Shown piece by piece: positions 45,891 to 55,478 of a stretch of DNA of 64,000 nucleotides. How positions within the stretch are numbered: position 1 is the stretch's first letter; each line of letters starts with the position of its first letter. The notes beneath the pieces were generated by a model that did no database searches, had not been told where the DNA came from, and saw only the letters and a list, made by a program, of their open reading frames with translations. Source of the DNA: JAEUMD01 sp044222395 (GTDB taxonomy: Bacteria; Pseudomonadota; Alphaproteobacteria; Rhizobiales; Hyphomicrobiaceae); NCBI GenBank assembly GCA_044222395.1, contig JBGANK010000003.1, positions 62,001-126,000 on the forward strand, given 5' to 3'. A program made the translations under genes and the position numbers.

Positions 45891-46349
45891 TCACGGCTTT
45901 ATGTAGGTGTAGCCCTTGCCTTGCAGGTACGACAGTTCGGCCACGCCGGAGGGCACGATGTCGTCCTTGAACACCTCGAACAAATCCTTGTCGGGGTCGA
46001 TCTTGCGGCCCACGAGCGTGTTGTTGCAGACCACGAATCCGACCTTCTGCGATTTCAGGTTGGAGACTTCTCCTTGCAGCTTCAGGTCTTGAACAGCATT
46101 GCGGAGCAAATCGACGCCATCGCCGTGCAACACGACCTTGACCTCGACGTTGTCCTTGCCGACGGCGCTGATGTGGTTCTGGACGTTCTTGAGCGCCTTC
46201 AGGTAGGCCTTGCCGTCCTGTCCGGCGTCGAAGTTGATGTGGTAGACGACCTTCTGCTTGCCGTAACGATCCTCGGCAGCGGCAGGTGCGATGGCGAGAG
46301 TGACGAGTGCGGCAAAGGCTAAGGCGACGGCAGTGATTGCACGCAGCAT
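45891..46349 (-). CDS. Secreted DsrE/DsrF-like protein
   Basis: A 152-residue product. Signal peptide at residues 1-25 (ALAFAALVTLAIAPAAAED). The mature part has the DsrE-like Rossmann-type order: KVVYHINFDAGQDGKAYLKA, VEVKVVLHGDGVDLLRNAVQ, KVGFVVCNNTLVGRKIDPDK. One Cys sits at the position of the conserved Cys in DsrE-like proteins. The exported location is shared with other alphaproteobacterial members and suggests a periplasmic sulfur role, not shown here. Confidence 0.82.
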   Translation of the reverse strand: MLRAITAVALAFAALVTLAIAPAAAEDRYGKQKVVYHINFDAGQDGKAYLKALKNVQNHISAVGKDNVEVKVVLHGDGVDLLRNAVQDLKLQGEVSNLKSQKVGFVVCNNTLVGRKIDPDKDLFEVFKDDIVPSGVAELSYLQGKGYTYIKP

Positions 46350-46701
46350 GTATTAAACTCCTCCTGGCTTCATTGGACGACTTGACGTTCCTTATTGGTG
46401 TTCCTTATCGGGTGCGTATCGGCCATGCCCGCTGCGGCAGCATAGAGCCTTCGAGCCAGCTCGCCTGAGATTGAAGCTACTCCAGCGAAAGCGATGCCCC
46501 CCCACCAGATACTGCACCAGCCGCGGGCAGAAGTTGCAACTCACAACTTTGCCGGACCACAGCCACAGTGGCGGGCGACGCACCTTTCCCAGTTGCAGGA
46601 TCGTGTCCGAGACGGTAGCAGAAGGGCCTCCGGCGGCGATCGGTGAACGACTTTCGCCGCCACAAGACCTCGGCCCCGACAACTGACGGATCTTAGACCG
46701 C
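46350..46701. other. Intergenic region between the DsrE-like gene and leuB
   Basis: 352 bases between divergent genes; both promoters must lie here. A short inverted pair AGTTGC-AACT lies near 46530. No leader peptide or RNA element for leuB was recognised. Confidence 0.4.
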
Positions 46702-47817
46702 ATGCCCACTCATTCCCTGCTTCTTCTTCCCGGCGACGGCATCGGCGTCGAGATCATGGCCGAGGTGGAGCGCATCATCGCGTTCCTCAACAAGCGCTCG
46801 AACGCTGCGAAATTCGAGACGAAGACGGATCTTGTCGGCGGTTCGGCCTATGACAAGCACGGCGTGTCGATCACGGACGAAGCGATGGCCGGCGCGATGG
46901 CTGCCGACGCCATCATCTTCGGCGCGGTGGGCGGTCCCAAGTGGGACAAGGTGCCCTACGAGCATCGGCCGGAAGCTGGTCTTCTTCGCCTGCGGAAAGA
47001 CCTCGACCTTTACGCGAACCTGCGACCGGCGATCTGCTATCCGGCACTGGCGGACGCCTCGTCGCTGAAGCGCGAGCTGGTCGAGGGCCTCGATATCCTG
47101 ATCCTGCGCGAGCTCACCGGCGGCACCTACTTCGGCGAGCCGAAGGAGATCGTGACCTTGGAGAACGGCGAGAAGCGCGCCGTCGACACGACGCTCTACA
47201 CGACGCGCGAAGTTGACCGCATCGCGCGCATGGGATTCGATCTCGCCCGCAAGCGCCGCAACAAGGTGCACATGGCGGCGAAGTGGAACGTGATGCGGTC
47301 GGGCGTGCTGTGGCGCGAGGTGACTGCGCAGGTTCACAAGAGCTATGCATCCGACGTCGAGTACCATGAGATCCTCGCCGACAACTGCGCCATGCAGCTG
47401 ATCCGCAACCCCAAGCAGTTCGACGTCGTCGTGACTGACAACCTGTTCGGCGACATCCTTTCCGACGAGGCGGCGATGATGACCGGCTCGCTCGGCATGT
47501 TGCCTTCGGCCTCGCTTGGCGGCGTCGATGCCAAGACCGGCAAGCGGCGCGCGCTCTACGAGCCGGTGCACGGTTCGGCGCCCGACATCGCCGGTCAAGG
47601 TCTCGCCAATCCGATCGCTATGATCGCCTCGTTCGCGATGGCGCTGCGCTACTCCTTCGACCTCGGCAAGGAGGCCGATCTGGTCGAGGGAGCCATTGCC
47701 AGAGTGCTGGATAAGGGGCTGAGAACAGGCGACATCATGCAGCCCGGAATGACCAAGACCGGCACCTCGCAGATGGGAGCGGCGATACTCAAAGAGATGG
47801 AGGCGATGGTCGCCTGA
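46702..47817 (+). CDS. leuB: 3-isopropylmalate dehydrogenase
   Basis: A 371-residue NAD-dependent enzyme of leucine biosynthesis. LLLLPGDGIGVEIMAEV, then FGAVGGPKWD, LRLRKDLDLYANLRPAICYP (substrate loop), ILRELTGGTYFGEP and the metal-binding VVTDNLFGDILSDEAAMMTG are present, ending with YEPVHGSAPDIAGQG (cofactor site). The length is typical. leuB followed by asd within about 2 kb is a known arrangement in Hyphomicrobiales. Confidence 0.97.
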   Translation: MPTHSLLLLPGDGIGVEIMAEVERIIAFLNKRSNAAKFETKTDLVGGSAYDKHGVSITDEAMAGAMAADAIIFGAVGGPKWDKVPYEHRPEAGLLRLRKDLDLYANLRPAICYPALADASSLKRELVEGLDILILRELTGGTYFGEPKEIVTLENGEKRAVDTTLYTTREVDRIARMGFDLARKRRNKVHMAAKWNVMRSGVLWREVTAQVHKSYASDVEYHEILADNCAMQLIRNPKQFDVVVTDNLFGDILSDEAAMMTGSLGMLPSASLGGVDAKTGKRRALYEPVHGSAPDIAGQGLANPIAMIASFAMALRYSFDLGKEADLVEGAIARVLDKGLRTGDIMQPGMTKTGTSQMGAAILKEMEAMVA

Positions 47818-47835
47818 TCGAAGGCGAGCATCCTG

Positions 47836-48633
47836 ATGGCTAGCAACCTTTCCAGCATAGGCTTCGTGTTCCGTGACGCGGAGGAGTTTCACAAGCGGAT
47901 GCTTGTGCTCGCCGAGGAGACGCGCGAGCGGCTGACGTGCGACGCGGGCGAATATGCGATCTGGCGCTCGCGAACGGGGGGGGAGATCTGGTTCCAGCTG
48001 GCATCGCCCGACGAGGCGGGCGGCCAGGCAACAATCCTGGGTCTGGCTCCATTCTTCGAGGGCGAAAGCAGCATTCCGATCTTCGTTACGACGGCTTTGA
48101 AGCGGCCCGACGATACGCCGCTCGAGGGCCTGTTTCACGGCTGGGTGGCACCTGACGGGCAAGGGACCGGGCTTTATCCGCTGCTGCTCGATGCAATCGA
48201 CTTCGCCGCTCATGCCGGGCGGCAACTGCCGGCGACCTGGCATTGCCGAGTGACCGGGTTCTGCCGCAACCTCACCATCCATCCGGATGCCTCTTCGCTG
48301 CCGGAGATCGGCGAAGGACAGCGATTGGCCTCGAAGGCACTGATCCCCATCGGGCTGTTCAACGATCCGGACGAGCAGGGCGAGGGGGAAGGTGGCTCGG
48401 AAGGAGGTGGGCGCCCCAACACGGCCGAGCCGACCGCCTGGCTCACTGGCACCGTGCGTGCACATCGGCTGCTCGAAAACGAGGCAACGGGGCGCGCGTT
48501 CCATTGGCTCAGCGTGGAGAGTCTGGCGGCAACCTTCGACCTCGTTGCCGACCCCGACATCGTCACGGGCGAGATCGTGGAAGGCGCGATCGTCGAGGTG
48601 ATGGCGTGGATGTTCGCGCGGGTGATGGATTGA
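47836..48633 (+). CDS. Hypothetical protein
   Basis: A 265-residue soluble protein. No signal peptide or membrane segment. It looks mainly beta-sheet (GEYAIWRSRTGGEIWFQLAS, GRAFHWLSVESLAATFDLVA) with a Gly/Glu-rich linker in the middle (DEQGEGEGGSEGGGRPN) that separates two halves of about 170 and 75 residues. No family was recognised. It starts 18 bases after the leuB stop, so the two are probably cotranscribed. Confidence 0.6.
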   Translation: MASNLSSIGFVFRDAEEFHKRMLVLAEETRERLTCDAGEYAIWRSRTGGEIWFQLASPDEAGGQATILGLAPFFEGESSIPIFVTTALKRPDDTPLEGLFHGWVAPDGQGTGLYPLLLDAIDFAAHAGRQLPATWHCRVTGFCRNLTIHPDASSLPEIGEGQRLASKALIPIGLFNDPDEQGEGEGGSEGGGRPNTAEPTAWLTGTVRAHRLLENEATGRAFHWLSVESLAATFDLVADPDIVTGEIVEGAIVEVMAWMFARVMD

Positions 48634-48638
48634 AGTTG

Positions 48639-49106
48639 TTAGACGCTGTGCTCCTCCGCGCAGATGCCGGGCTTGCCGACCACTGAACCGCGCGCGGTCC
48701 AGGCCGGGCGGACTTGGTCGGAACGTGCCTCCTGCTCGGTGCGGGCCACGAAATAGAACTCGTAGCAGTTGCCGCCGACCTTCTTGACGCGATAGCAGCC
48801 GCCGGCGGGATCGGCATCGTAGATTGTGCAGAATGTGCCCGACTCGACCGTCCATTTGCCGCCGACCGACCTGTCCGCCTCGCGGTATTCCAGGCGGCCG
48901 CCCGCAGCATAGCTTTCGCTGAAGGGGCGGCCATTGCCGTATTTGCCTTCGAGCGTCACGCCGGAGAAGGCTGAGCGCAGTTCCACGTCATTCATCCAGG
49001 TGCCCTCGGCAGCGAGTGATGCCGCGGTGCCCAGCGTCATGAGCGCCAACGCACAAAGCAAACGCAAGATCATGACAAGCGGCTGCGGCCTTCCCTGCAC
49101 CTGCAT
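48639..49106 (-). CDS. Small secreted protein
   Basis: A product of about 155 residues. The hydrophobic segment MILRLLCALALMTLGTAASL followed by AAEGTW is a signal peptide. The mature part has a repeated aromatic and Gly pattern (ELRSAFSGVTLEGKYGNGRP, then GGCYRVKKVGGNCYEFYFVA) with four Cys residues, as in small secreted proteins widespread in Hyphomicrobiales. The function is unknown. The start is uncertain among 49127, 49106 and 49073; 49106 has GGGAG at a suitable distance. Confidence 0.65.
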   Translation of the reverse strand: MQVQGRPQPLVMILRLLCALALMTLGTAASLAAEGTWMNDVELRSAFSGVTLEGKYGNGRPFSESYAAGGRLEYREADRSVGGKWTVESGTFCTIYDADPAGGCYRVKKVGGNCYEFYFVARTEQEARSDQVRPAWTARGSVVGKPGICAEEHSV

Positions 49107-49204
49107 CATGAACTCCCGGGTTCCCATGCGGCCCTAGTCATCATGCCCGGACTGGACCATCCTTCACAAGAAAGACCGACTGGTCGGAAACCGGATGGAG
49201 CCGT

Positions 49205-49759
49205 TCATGCATGATTGCGACCGCCGACCCGCCCGCCTGCCATGCGGGTCAATGTGCCGTCCTTGTCGACGATCTGGCGTTTCAGGGCGGCGATGACGTG
49301 GAGGATGATGGCGGCGATCAAGAGCTTGCTGCCGAGCCCGTGAACGATATGGCCGGCCTTGTCCATCCATTCGATCTTGCCGATTTCGGGGATCAGGAAC
49401 AGCCCGAGGACATCGATTGAGCGGCCCGAACCTAGCGACATCATCATGCCGGAGATCGGCATGAACAGCGTGCCCAGCAACAAGAACCAGTGCGTGACGG
49501 CCACAACGCGCTCCTGCCAAGCGGGCACAATCGACAATGCCGCGGGAAAACCCTGTGCGAGACGCCACACCAGACGCCACATCGCGAACACCAGAACGGC
49601 GACGCCAAACCCCTTGTGCCACCAGATCAACGCCGACTTGGGGTCGCCCTTGGGCATGTCCGCGATGATGAGACCGAACACCAGCATGGCGATCATGGCG
49701 ACGGCCAGAAGCCAGTGCAGTGCGACCGATGTCACTGTTAGCTTATCGCTCTGATCCAT
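49205..49759 (-). CDS. Cytochrome b561
   Basis: A 184-residue four-helix membrane protein. Candidate heme b ligands are His in TSVALHWLLAVAM, LIWWHKGFGVAV, VTHWFLLLGTLF and KAGHIVHGLGSKLL. This is the stand-alone YodB/CybB-type cytochrome that moves electrons from quinol to periplasmic partners or oxygen radicals. The start at 49759 has AAGGA ten bases upstream. Unlike the fusion at 29551 it has no cytochrome c domain. Divergent from asd. Confidence 0.9.
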   Translation of the reverse strand: MDQSDKLTVTSVALHWLLAVAMIAMLVFGLIIADMPKGDPKSALIWWHKGFGVAVLVFAMWRLVWRLAQGFPAALSIVPAWQERVVAVTHWFLLLGTLFMPISGMMMSLGSGRSIDVLGLFLIPEIGKIEWMDKAGHIVHGLGSKLLIAAIILHVIAALKRQIVDKDGTLTRMAGGRVGGRNHA

Positions 49760-50057
49760 ATGCGTTTTTCCTTGAGAGTTCGGGCTTTGCGAAGCATTTT
49801 TGTCTGATAACGGTGTACTTTTTAGCGTGCAACGCGGCGGAAACAAGGTTTCCGTCGTCGCACTATCGGACGAGGTCAAAACCCCTAATTCCGGTGCGGT
49901 GTTTTCCGCGCTGTGACGTGCCGGCGCGAGGTTGTGCAATCGATCGGCTTGAAACCGTTGCTAACCCCGCGTATGGGATCGCGCTTGCAGGTGATGTGTG
50001 CAAAACCAACCGCGCGGGCCAAGGCTCGCCGGCAATCTCACGCAAGGACCAATAGTG

Positions 50058-51086
50058 ATGGGCTACAAAGTCGCCGTCGTCGGGGCCACGGGCAACGTGG
50101 GCCGCGAGATGCTGAACGTGCTCGCCGAGCGCCGATTCCCGGCCGATGAGATCATCCCGCTGGCATCGCGGCGCTCGATCGGCGTCGACGTCTCCTACGG
50201 TGACAAGACCTTGAAGTGCCGCGACCTGGAAAACTTCAATTTCAAGGGCGTCGATTTCTGCCTGATGTCGGCCGGCTCATCCGTTTCCAAGGAGTGGGCG
50301 CCGAGGATCGGCCAGCAGGGCTGCGTGGTGATCGATAACTCGTCGTGCTGGCGCTACGACCAGGACGTGCCGCTGGTGGTGCCGGAGGTGAACCCGGAAG
50401 CGCTCGCGGGCTATACCAAGAAGAACATCATCGCCAACCCGAACTGTTCGACGGCGCAGATGGTCGTTGCGCTAAAGCCGATCCATGACGCGGCAACGAT
50501 CAAGCGGATTGTCGTATCGACCTATCAGTCGGTGTCGGGCGCCGGCAAGGAAGCGATGGACGAGCTGTGGCACCAGACCAAGGCGAAGTACGTGCCGGGC
50601 ACCGAGGTGGCGCCGAAGAAGTTCACCAAGGAGATCGCATTCAACTGCATTCCTCACATCGACGTCTTCATGGAGGACGGCTACACGAAGGAGGAATGGA
50701 AGATGATGGCGGAGACCAAGAAGATCATGGACCCGCGCATCAAACTGACCGCGACGTGCGTGCGCGTGCCGGTGTTCGTCGGCCATTCCGAAGCCGTCAA
50801 CCTGGAGCTGGAGAAGCCGCTGACGCCAGAAGAAGCACGCGAGCTGTTGCGCAATGCTCCCGGCATCGCCGTCGTCGACAAGCGCGAGCCCGGCGGGTAT
50901 GCGACTCCGGTCGAGGCCGCGGGTGAGTTCGATACCTATGTGTCCCGCATCCGCGAGGATGCAACCGTCGAGAACGGCCTGGCGCTGTGGATCGTGTCCG
51001 ACAATCTGCTGAAGGGCGCGGCGCTCAACACGATCCAGATTGCCGAAGAGATGATCACGCGGAACATGCTGAAGAAGGTGGCTTGA
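50058..51086 (+). CDS. asd: Aspartate-semialdehyde dehydrogenase
   Basis: A 342-residue NADPH enzyme at the branch to lysine, threonine and methionine. KVAVVGATGNVGREMLNVLA is the nucleotide-binding loop. The catalytic Cys is C130 in IIANPNCSTAQMV. QSVSGAGKEAMDEL and RVPVFVGHSEAVNLEL complete the active site. AAGGA precedes the ATG at 50058. A terminator follows at 51137-51162. Confidence 0.97.
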   Translation: MGYKVAVVGATGNVGREMLNVLAERRFPADEIIPLASRRSIGVDVSYGDKTLKCRDLENFNFKGVDFCLMSAGSSVSKEWAPRIGQQGCVVIDNSSCWRYDQDVPLVVPEVNPEALAGYTKKNIIANPNCSTAQMVVALKPIHDAATIKRIVVSTYQSVSGAGKEAMDELWHQTKAKYVPGTEVAPKKFTKEIAFNCIPHIDVFMEDGYTKEEWKMMAETKKIMDPRIKLTATCVRVPVFVGHSEAVNLELEKPLTPEEARELLRNAPGIAVVDKREPGGYATPVEAAGEFDTYVSRIREDATVENGLALWIVSDNLLKGAALNTIQIAEEMITRNMLKKVA

Positions 51087-51136
51087 GGCGTTGCGCCAAG
51101 GCTCCTTCGCAGCGGTTCCGTATGACAACAGATGAC

Positions 51137-51162
51137 AACGCCCGCTCATGTGAGCGGGCGTT
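51137..51162 (+). terminator. Rho-independent terminator of asd
   Basis: AACGCCCGCTCA / TGAGCGGGCGTT, a 12-base stem with a 2-base loop, followed by TCC, about 50 bases after the asd stop. The remaining 300 bases to the next gene contain nothing recognised. Confidence 0.8.
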
Positions 51163-51470
51163 TCCAATCGATGCGACACGAACCTTCAATTTCAAGCTCA
51201 CCGATTCCAAGGCACATTCGCGCGAGCCGCGGGCGCCAAGAACTGCGAACCTTGGTCGCAGCAAGGCTGTTGGCGCGAGTTTGCTGCGCGAATTGCGTGC
51301 CGTGCGCGGTATGACGGTGCCGTTGTGAACACTTTCTGGAATGCGCAGATGCGGTTGATGCCAGCATCAAGCCGCATTCTGCTGCTCTAAGAAAATTCAT
51401 CCGCAAGCCGAGAGGAAATTGCGGGGTCCATCTGCATTCGACGACTAGCCGGAGTTCAAAGGAACTCACC

Positions 51471-52478
51471 ATGAATATGATCGAGCGTGAACGTCAAAAG
51501 GACGCCGGGCCGTTCGAGAACGTGCGCAAGGCCGGTGAGGTCCTCGTCGCCGTCATCCTGCCGTGCCTCAACGAAGCGGCGACGATCGGCGCCACGATCG
51601 CCGGTTTCCAGGCGGCGCTACCCGATGCCGACATCTACGTCATCGACAACGGCTCGACCGATCGAACCGCCGAAACGGCGAAAGCGCACGGCGCCGTCGT
51701 CCTCGCGGAGCCGCTCAGAGGCAAGGGCAACGCGGTGCGCCGCGCCTTCTCATCCATAGATGCCGACATCTACGTGATGGCGGACGGCGACGGCACCTAC
51801 GATGCGCGCGAGGCACCGCGACTGGTGGAGATGCTCGACAGCAATCACCTCGACATGGTCGTGGCGGCACGGCGCAAGGCGAGCGATGACGCCTACCGAG
51901 CCGGTCACGAGTGGGGCAACTGGCTCTTCAATCGCCTCCTTCGCACGCTGTTTGGCAGCGGTTACAAGGACTGCTTCTCCGGCTATCGCGTGATGTCAAA
52001 TCGTTTCGTCAAATCGTTTCCGGCCCGCTCCAGCGGCTTTGAGATCGAAACGGAAATGACGGTGCATGCTGCTTTGTTGCGCATGCCGATGCAGGAAGTG
52101 GAGTGCACGTACCTGGCGCGCGTCGAGGGCAGCGAGAGCAAGCTCAAAACCTATCGCGACGGCTTCCGCATCCTGATGACGATCGTCAACTTCCTGCGCC
52201 TGCACCGGCCGCTGCTGTTCTTCAGTGTCGCGGCCGGTGTGCTTCTCGTTGCAGGACTGGCTTTGTTCGTGCCGATCCTCACCGAATTCATGCGCACCGG
52301 ACTGGTGCCGCGCTTCCCGACGCTGATCGTGGCGATCGGGCTCGGGATCAGCTCGCTGCTGCTGATGACGGCGGGACTGATCCTGGACGCGACCGCGCGC
52401 ACGCAACTGGAGGTCCGCCGGCTCATCTACCTAAATGCCGAGCGGCGCGCGAACGGAAAGCGGACAACGACGTCGTGA
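51471..52478 (+). CDS. Family 2 glycosyltransferase (dolichyl-phosphate-mannose synthase-like)
   Basis: A 335-residue protein. The GT-A domain begins VAVILPCLNEAATIGATIAG, continues with YVIDNGSTDRTAETA and carries the metal-binding VMADGDGTYDAREA (DxD-like). YKDCFSGYRVMSNRFVKSFP followed by GFEIETEMTVHA is typical of the DPM1/ArnC-like group. Two transmembrane helices (about 245-270 and 280-305) anchor it. It would transfer a sugar from a nucleotide donor to a polyprenyl phosphate. AAGGA lies before the ATG. It is convergent with the GT-C-like gene. Confidence 0.88.
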   Translation: MNMIERERQKDAGPFENVRKAGEVLVAVILPCLNEAATIGATIAGFQAALPDADIYVIDNGSTDRTAETAKAHGAVVLAEPLRGKGNAVRRAFSSIDADIYVMADGDGTYDAREAPRLVEMLDSNHLDMVVAARRKASDDAYRAGHEWGNWLFNRLLRTLFGSGYKDCFSGYRVMSNRFVKSFPARSSGFEIETEMTVHAALLRMPMQEVECTYLARVEGSESKLKTYRDGFRILMTIVNFLRLHRPLLFFSVAAGVLLVAGLALFVPILTEFMRTGLVPRFPTLIVAIGLGISSLLLMTAGLILDATARTQLEVRRLIYLNAERRANGKRTTTS

Positions 52479-52519
52479 TCGAAGCCGCTATCCGGCATCC
52501 AACCAATTGCTGAACAAAT

Positions 52520-54199
52520 TCAGAGCGGGCTTGCAGGGCAGATGCTCAGCGGATGCTCTTCCAGATTCGACACGATCGGCTGGCACGGCTCGGCTGCGAG
52601 CTTCAAATCAAAGTTGCGCAGGATGCCGTTGAGCTTTGCCGCATCGTAGTCTCCGACGCTGACGATGAATTTGCGCGGCCCCGGCGTGCGCATCAGGTGC
52701 TTGATCTCGGCGACGAGCCTGTTGTCCTGCGCGAGCTTCAGCATGTTGTTCTCAAGACCGAGGTAGCGCGCGGTCGGTTCGGCATAGGGAATGAAGTAGG
52801 CCGCCGGCTGGTCCGTCGCCAGCAATACGATGCTGTGCGGCAGGATCGGCGGCACGCGAACGTCGATGTACTTCTCGGCGTAAGGGGCCGGTCTTATTCC
52901 ATCGGAGGCGTGATAGCCCCGACCCCAATCCACAAATTGCGTGGTCGCCACTGCGATCACCACAAGTAGAGCCGCGAGCGACAGTCTCAGGCGCAGGCTG
53001 TGCACGATCGCGACAAGCGCGCCGATGACGATGACACCGGTCAGCAGTTCCAGCACGACCGCATAGCGATAGATGCTGAAGCCGAGCGCCCAGCCGAAAT
53101 ACGACACCACGACGAAGAGCGTCACGAGACCGAGCCCCATCACGTCGCGCGACGACGGCGACTTGCAGGACTTCTCGCGCGCGCAGCGCGTCAGGAACAT
53201 CGCGACCCACGCGATAATGGCGAGATAGGCCATTGCGCCACGCCAATCGCGGAACGGCAGTTCGGTGACGAGATAGACGTTTCTCACCGTCCAGTAGAAC
53301 GGATATGCGATGGCCTGCAGAAAACTGCGCGGCAGGAACTGCGGGTCGCGCAACGAAGCGGCGTCGTAGAATGGCGATTGGAAAACATTGTTGAGCGTCG
53401 GGAAGAGCGGATTGCCGAACTCGTTCCACAACACGAACATATGGTGCCCCGCGGCAAGCAGAAAGCCGACCAGTAGCATTGCGCCAAATACCACCACACC
53501 CGACAGCGTGCGACGGCGAGCTGCTGCCAGCAACGCGACAAGGCCGATGCCTGGCATGAAGGTGACGGCCGTGTACTTCAGTCCGAAGCCGATGCCGGCA
53601 AACAATCCCGCCCGGGCGAATCCAGGTAGCGCAGACGTTGCTGGCTCGCGACCGGCGACATTCAGAAGTGAGAGAAGTGCTGCGAGGATGAAGATCGAGT
53701 TGATGAGGTCGCCGGTGGTCAGCCCCACCAGGGAGACATAGCCCGCACCGGTGGCACCGATCAGGAAGGCCGCGGTGCGCAGCGACCTGCGCTCAACAAT
53801 CGCTTCGGGCGTGATGACCTGGCGCACGATGGCGAGGACCAGCGCGGCATTCACACCATGCACGGCGCCCATGATGAAGGCGACCACGCGCGGGAAGTCA
53901 TTCAGCGGCGACGTGACGAGCGCGTAGAACAGAAAGTCGATGGTCGGATTGAAGAAGCCTTGCAGCTGGGCTGGCGCGATGTCGTAGAGGTAGCGGTCGT
54001 GCAGATAGGCCCACGGCGCGTAGAGATGATAATAGCGCAGATCCCAATTGTTATCGGGGCCGAGCACGGCCGACAGCAGGCCGAAGACCACGCATGTGAG
54101 GAGGTAAGATGACGGCTCCACCCAACTGAAGCCGGTCCGTCGGGCCTGCGATCGCGCGTCCGTCATCGTCGCAGCAGCCACATCCTGGTTGTCTGACAT
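52520..54199 (-). CDS. Polytopic GT-C-like glycosyltransferase or membrane protein
   Basis: A product of about 559 residues with ten or more transmembrane segments. The first loop carries NNWDLRYYHLYAPWAYLHDR, the Asp-Leu...Tyr-His pattern of GT-C type (polyprenyl-phosphate-sugar-using) transferases. A soluble C-terminal domain of about 120 residues follows the last helix. Together with the neighbouring polyprenyl-phosphate glycosyltransferase this suggests one pathway: the neighbour makes the lipid-linked sugar and this protein uses it outside the membrane. That pairing is an inference. The start is uncertain (54199 or a TTG at 54244). Confidence 0.68.
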   Translation of the reverse strand: MSDNQDVAAATMTDARSQARRTGFSWVEPSSYLLTCVVFGLLSAVLGPDNNWDLRYYHLYAPWAYLHDRYLYDIAPAQLQGFFNPTIDFLFYALVTSPLNDFPRVVAFIMGAVHGVNAALVLAIVRQVITPEAIVERRSLRTAAFLIGATGAGYVSLVGLTTGDLINSIFILAALLSLLNVAGREPATSALPGFARAGLFAGIGFGLKYTAVTFMPGIGLVALLAAARRRTLSGVVVFGAMLLVGFLLAAGHHMFVLWNEFGNPLFPTLNNVFQSPFYDAASLRDPQFLPRSFLQAIAYPFYWTVRNVYLVTELPFRDWRGAMAYLAIIAWVAMFLTRCAREKSCKSPSSRDVMGLGLVTLFVVVSYFGWALGFSIYRYAVVLELLTGVIVIGALVAIVHSLRLRLSLAALLVVIAVATTQFVDWGRGYHASDGIRPAPYAEKYIDVRVPPILPHSIVLLATDQPAAYFIPYAEPTARYLGLENNMLKLAQDNRLVAEIKHLMRTPGPRKFIVSVGDYDAAKLNGILRNFDLKLAAEPCQPIVSNLEEHPLSICPASPL

Positions 54200-54371
54200 A
54201 TAGGACGTGTTCTCCACGCGAGAGCTGATGCGGGCAGTTCGCAATGGGGCTGTCGCCGCCTGCAGATCGTTGACCGGCCCACTGCCTACATAAGTTGTGG
54301 GCCAAAGTCAGCCGCCAAGACGGCGCAGGCGTCGATGCCGCGGCTGTTTGGTCATGTTGTTTCTTGAGAAG

Positions 54372-55355
54372 CTATGGGACCAGTACGGCGGCGCCAGTGA
54401 GATTGCCGTCGCGCAGCCGCGTCAGCGCTGCGTTGGCCTGTTCAAGAGGAAAGGTCTCGACGGTGATGTCGATCGGCACGCGGGCGGCAATGTCCATGAA
54501 CTCCAATCCGTCCTGACGTGTGAGGTTGGCCACGGAACGGATGATCCGCTCCCCCCATAGAAGCGAGTAGGGCATGGAGGGTATGGCGCTCATGTGAATT
54601 CCGCCTAGCACCAGCGTGCCTCCCTTCACGATCGACTTCAACGCAAGTGGGACGAGATTGCCGACTGGTGCGAAAATTATGGCAGCGTCGAGCGGTTCCG
54701 GTGATGGTTCGTCGGAATTGCCGGCCCAAGCACAGCCGAGAGATCGCGCGAATGACTGCGCCTGCACGTCGCCTTGCCGTGTGAAGGCATAAACTTCACG
54801 GCCTTCGTGGCTGGCGATCTGCGCGACGATGTGGGCGGCGGCGCCAAAGCCGTAGATGCCGAGTCGCCGGGTGGGTCCGGCAGCCTTCAACGAGCGATGG
54901 CCGATGAGGCCGGCGCACAGCAATGGCGCGGCGTGGACGTCGTCGTAGCGATCGGGGATGGGGAAGCAATATCGCGCGTCGGCAACCGTGTGGCTGGCGA
55001 AGCCGCCGTCGATCTGATAGCCGGTGAACCGCGGCCGATCACACAGGTTCTCGCGGCCGGTGCGGCAGTATGAGCAGACACCGCAGGTTCCGCCCAGCCA
55101 CGGGATGCCGACCCGCTGGCCCAGTTGGAATGTGGTGACGCCAGCCCCGAGGGCCGCAACTCGGCCGACGATCTCGTGACCCGGGACGAGTGCGCGCTTC
55201 AGATCGGGCAGATCGCCATCGACGACATGCAGATCGGTGCGACAGACGGCACATGCCGCGATCTCCACAAGCACCTGACCTGGAGCTGGCACCGGCGTTG
55301 CGCGCTCGATGAGCCGCAACGGCTTGCGGACCTCGTCAAGCACCATCGCCTTCAT
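54372..55355 (-). CDS. Zinc-dependent alcohol dehydrogenase
   Basis: A 327-residue medium-chain dehydrogenase. Catalytic zinc ligands C38 (CAVCRTDLH) and H60-E61 (VPGHEIVGRV); structural zinc cysteines C91, C94, C97 and C105 (GTCGVCSYCRTGRENLC). The coenzyme-binding motif is LGIYGFGAAAHIVAQIA, in which the usual G-x-G-x-x-G appears as GFGAAA. The start at 55355 has GGGAG nine bases upstream. It lies downstream of the tetR-like gene on the same strand, with a 120-base gap, and may be co-regulated. Confidence 0.9.
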   Translation of the reverse strand: MKAMVLDEVRKPLRLIERATPVPAPGQVLVEIAACAVCRTDLHVVDGDLPDLKRALVPGHEIVGRVAALGAGVTTFQLGQRVGIPWLGGTCGVCSYCRTGRENLCDRPRFTGYQIDGGFASHTVADARYCFPIPDRYDDVHAAPLLCAGLIGHRSLKAAGPTRRLGIYGFGAAAHIVAQIASHEGREVYAFTRQGDVQAQSFARSLGCAWAGNSDEPSPEPLDAAIIFAPVGNLVPLALKSIVKGGTLVLGGIHMSAIPSMPYSLLWGERIIRSVANLTRQDGLEFMDIAARVPIDITVETFPLEQANAALTRLRDGNLTGAAVLVP

Positions 55356-55478
55356 CAATCGAACTCCCAGGATCAAGCCGATGCATAAGACTTGTGCGTC
55401 AGTCGCCAAACAAATTTCTCGGCCATGAGACCGCGCGGGTGGAGATCCCCGCCGATCACTTCCACAAACGGAACCGGG

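Noticed and set aside
46693..48855. A 720-codon open frame on the minus strand
   Set aside because: It is antisense to leuB and the following gene. Its His/Arg/Leu-rich composition is typical of a shadow frame in GC-rich DNA.
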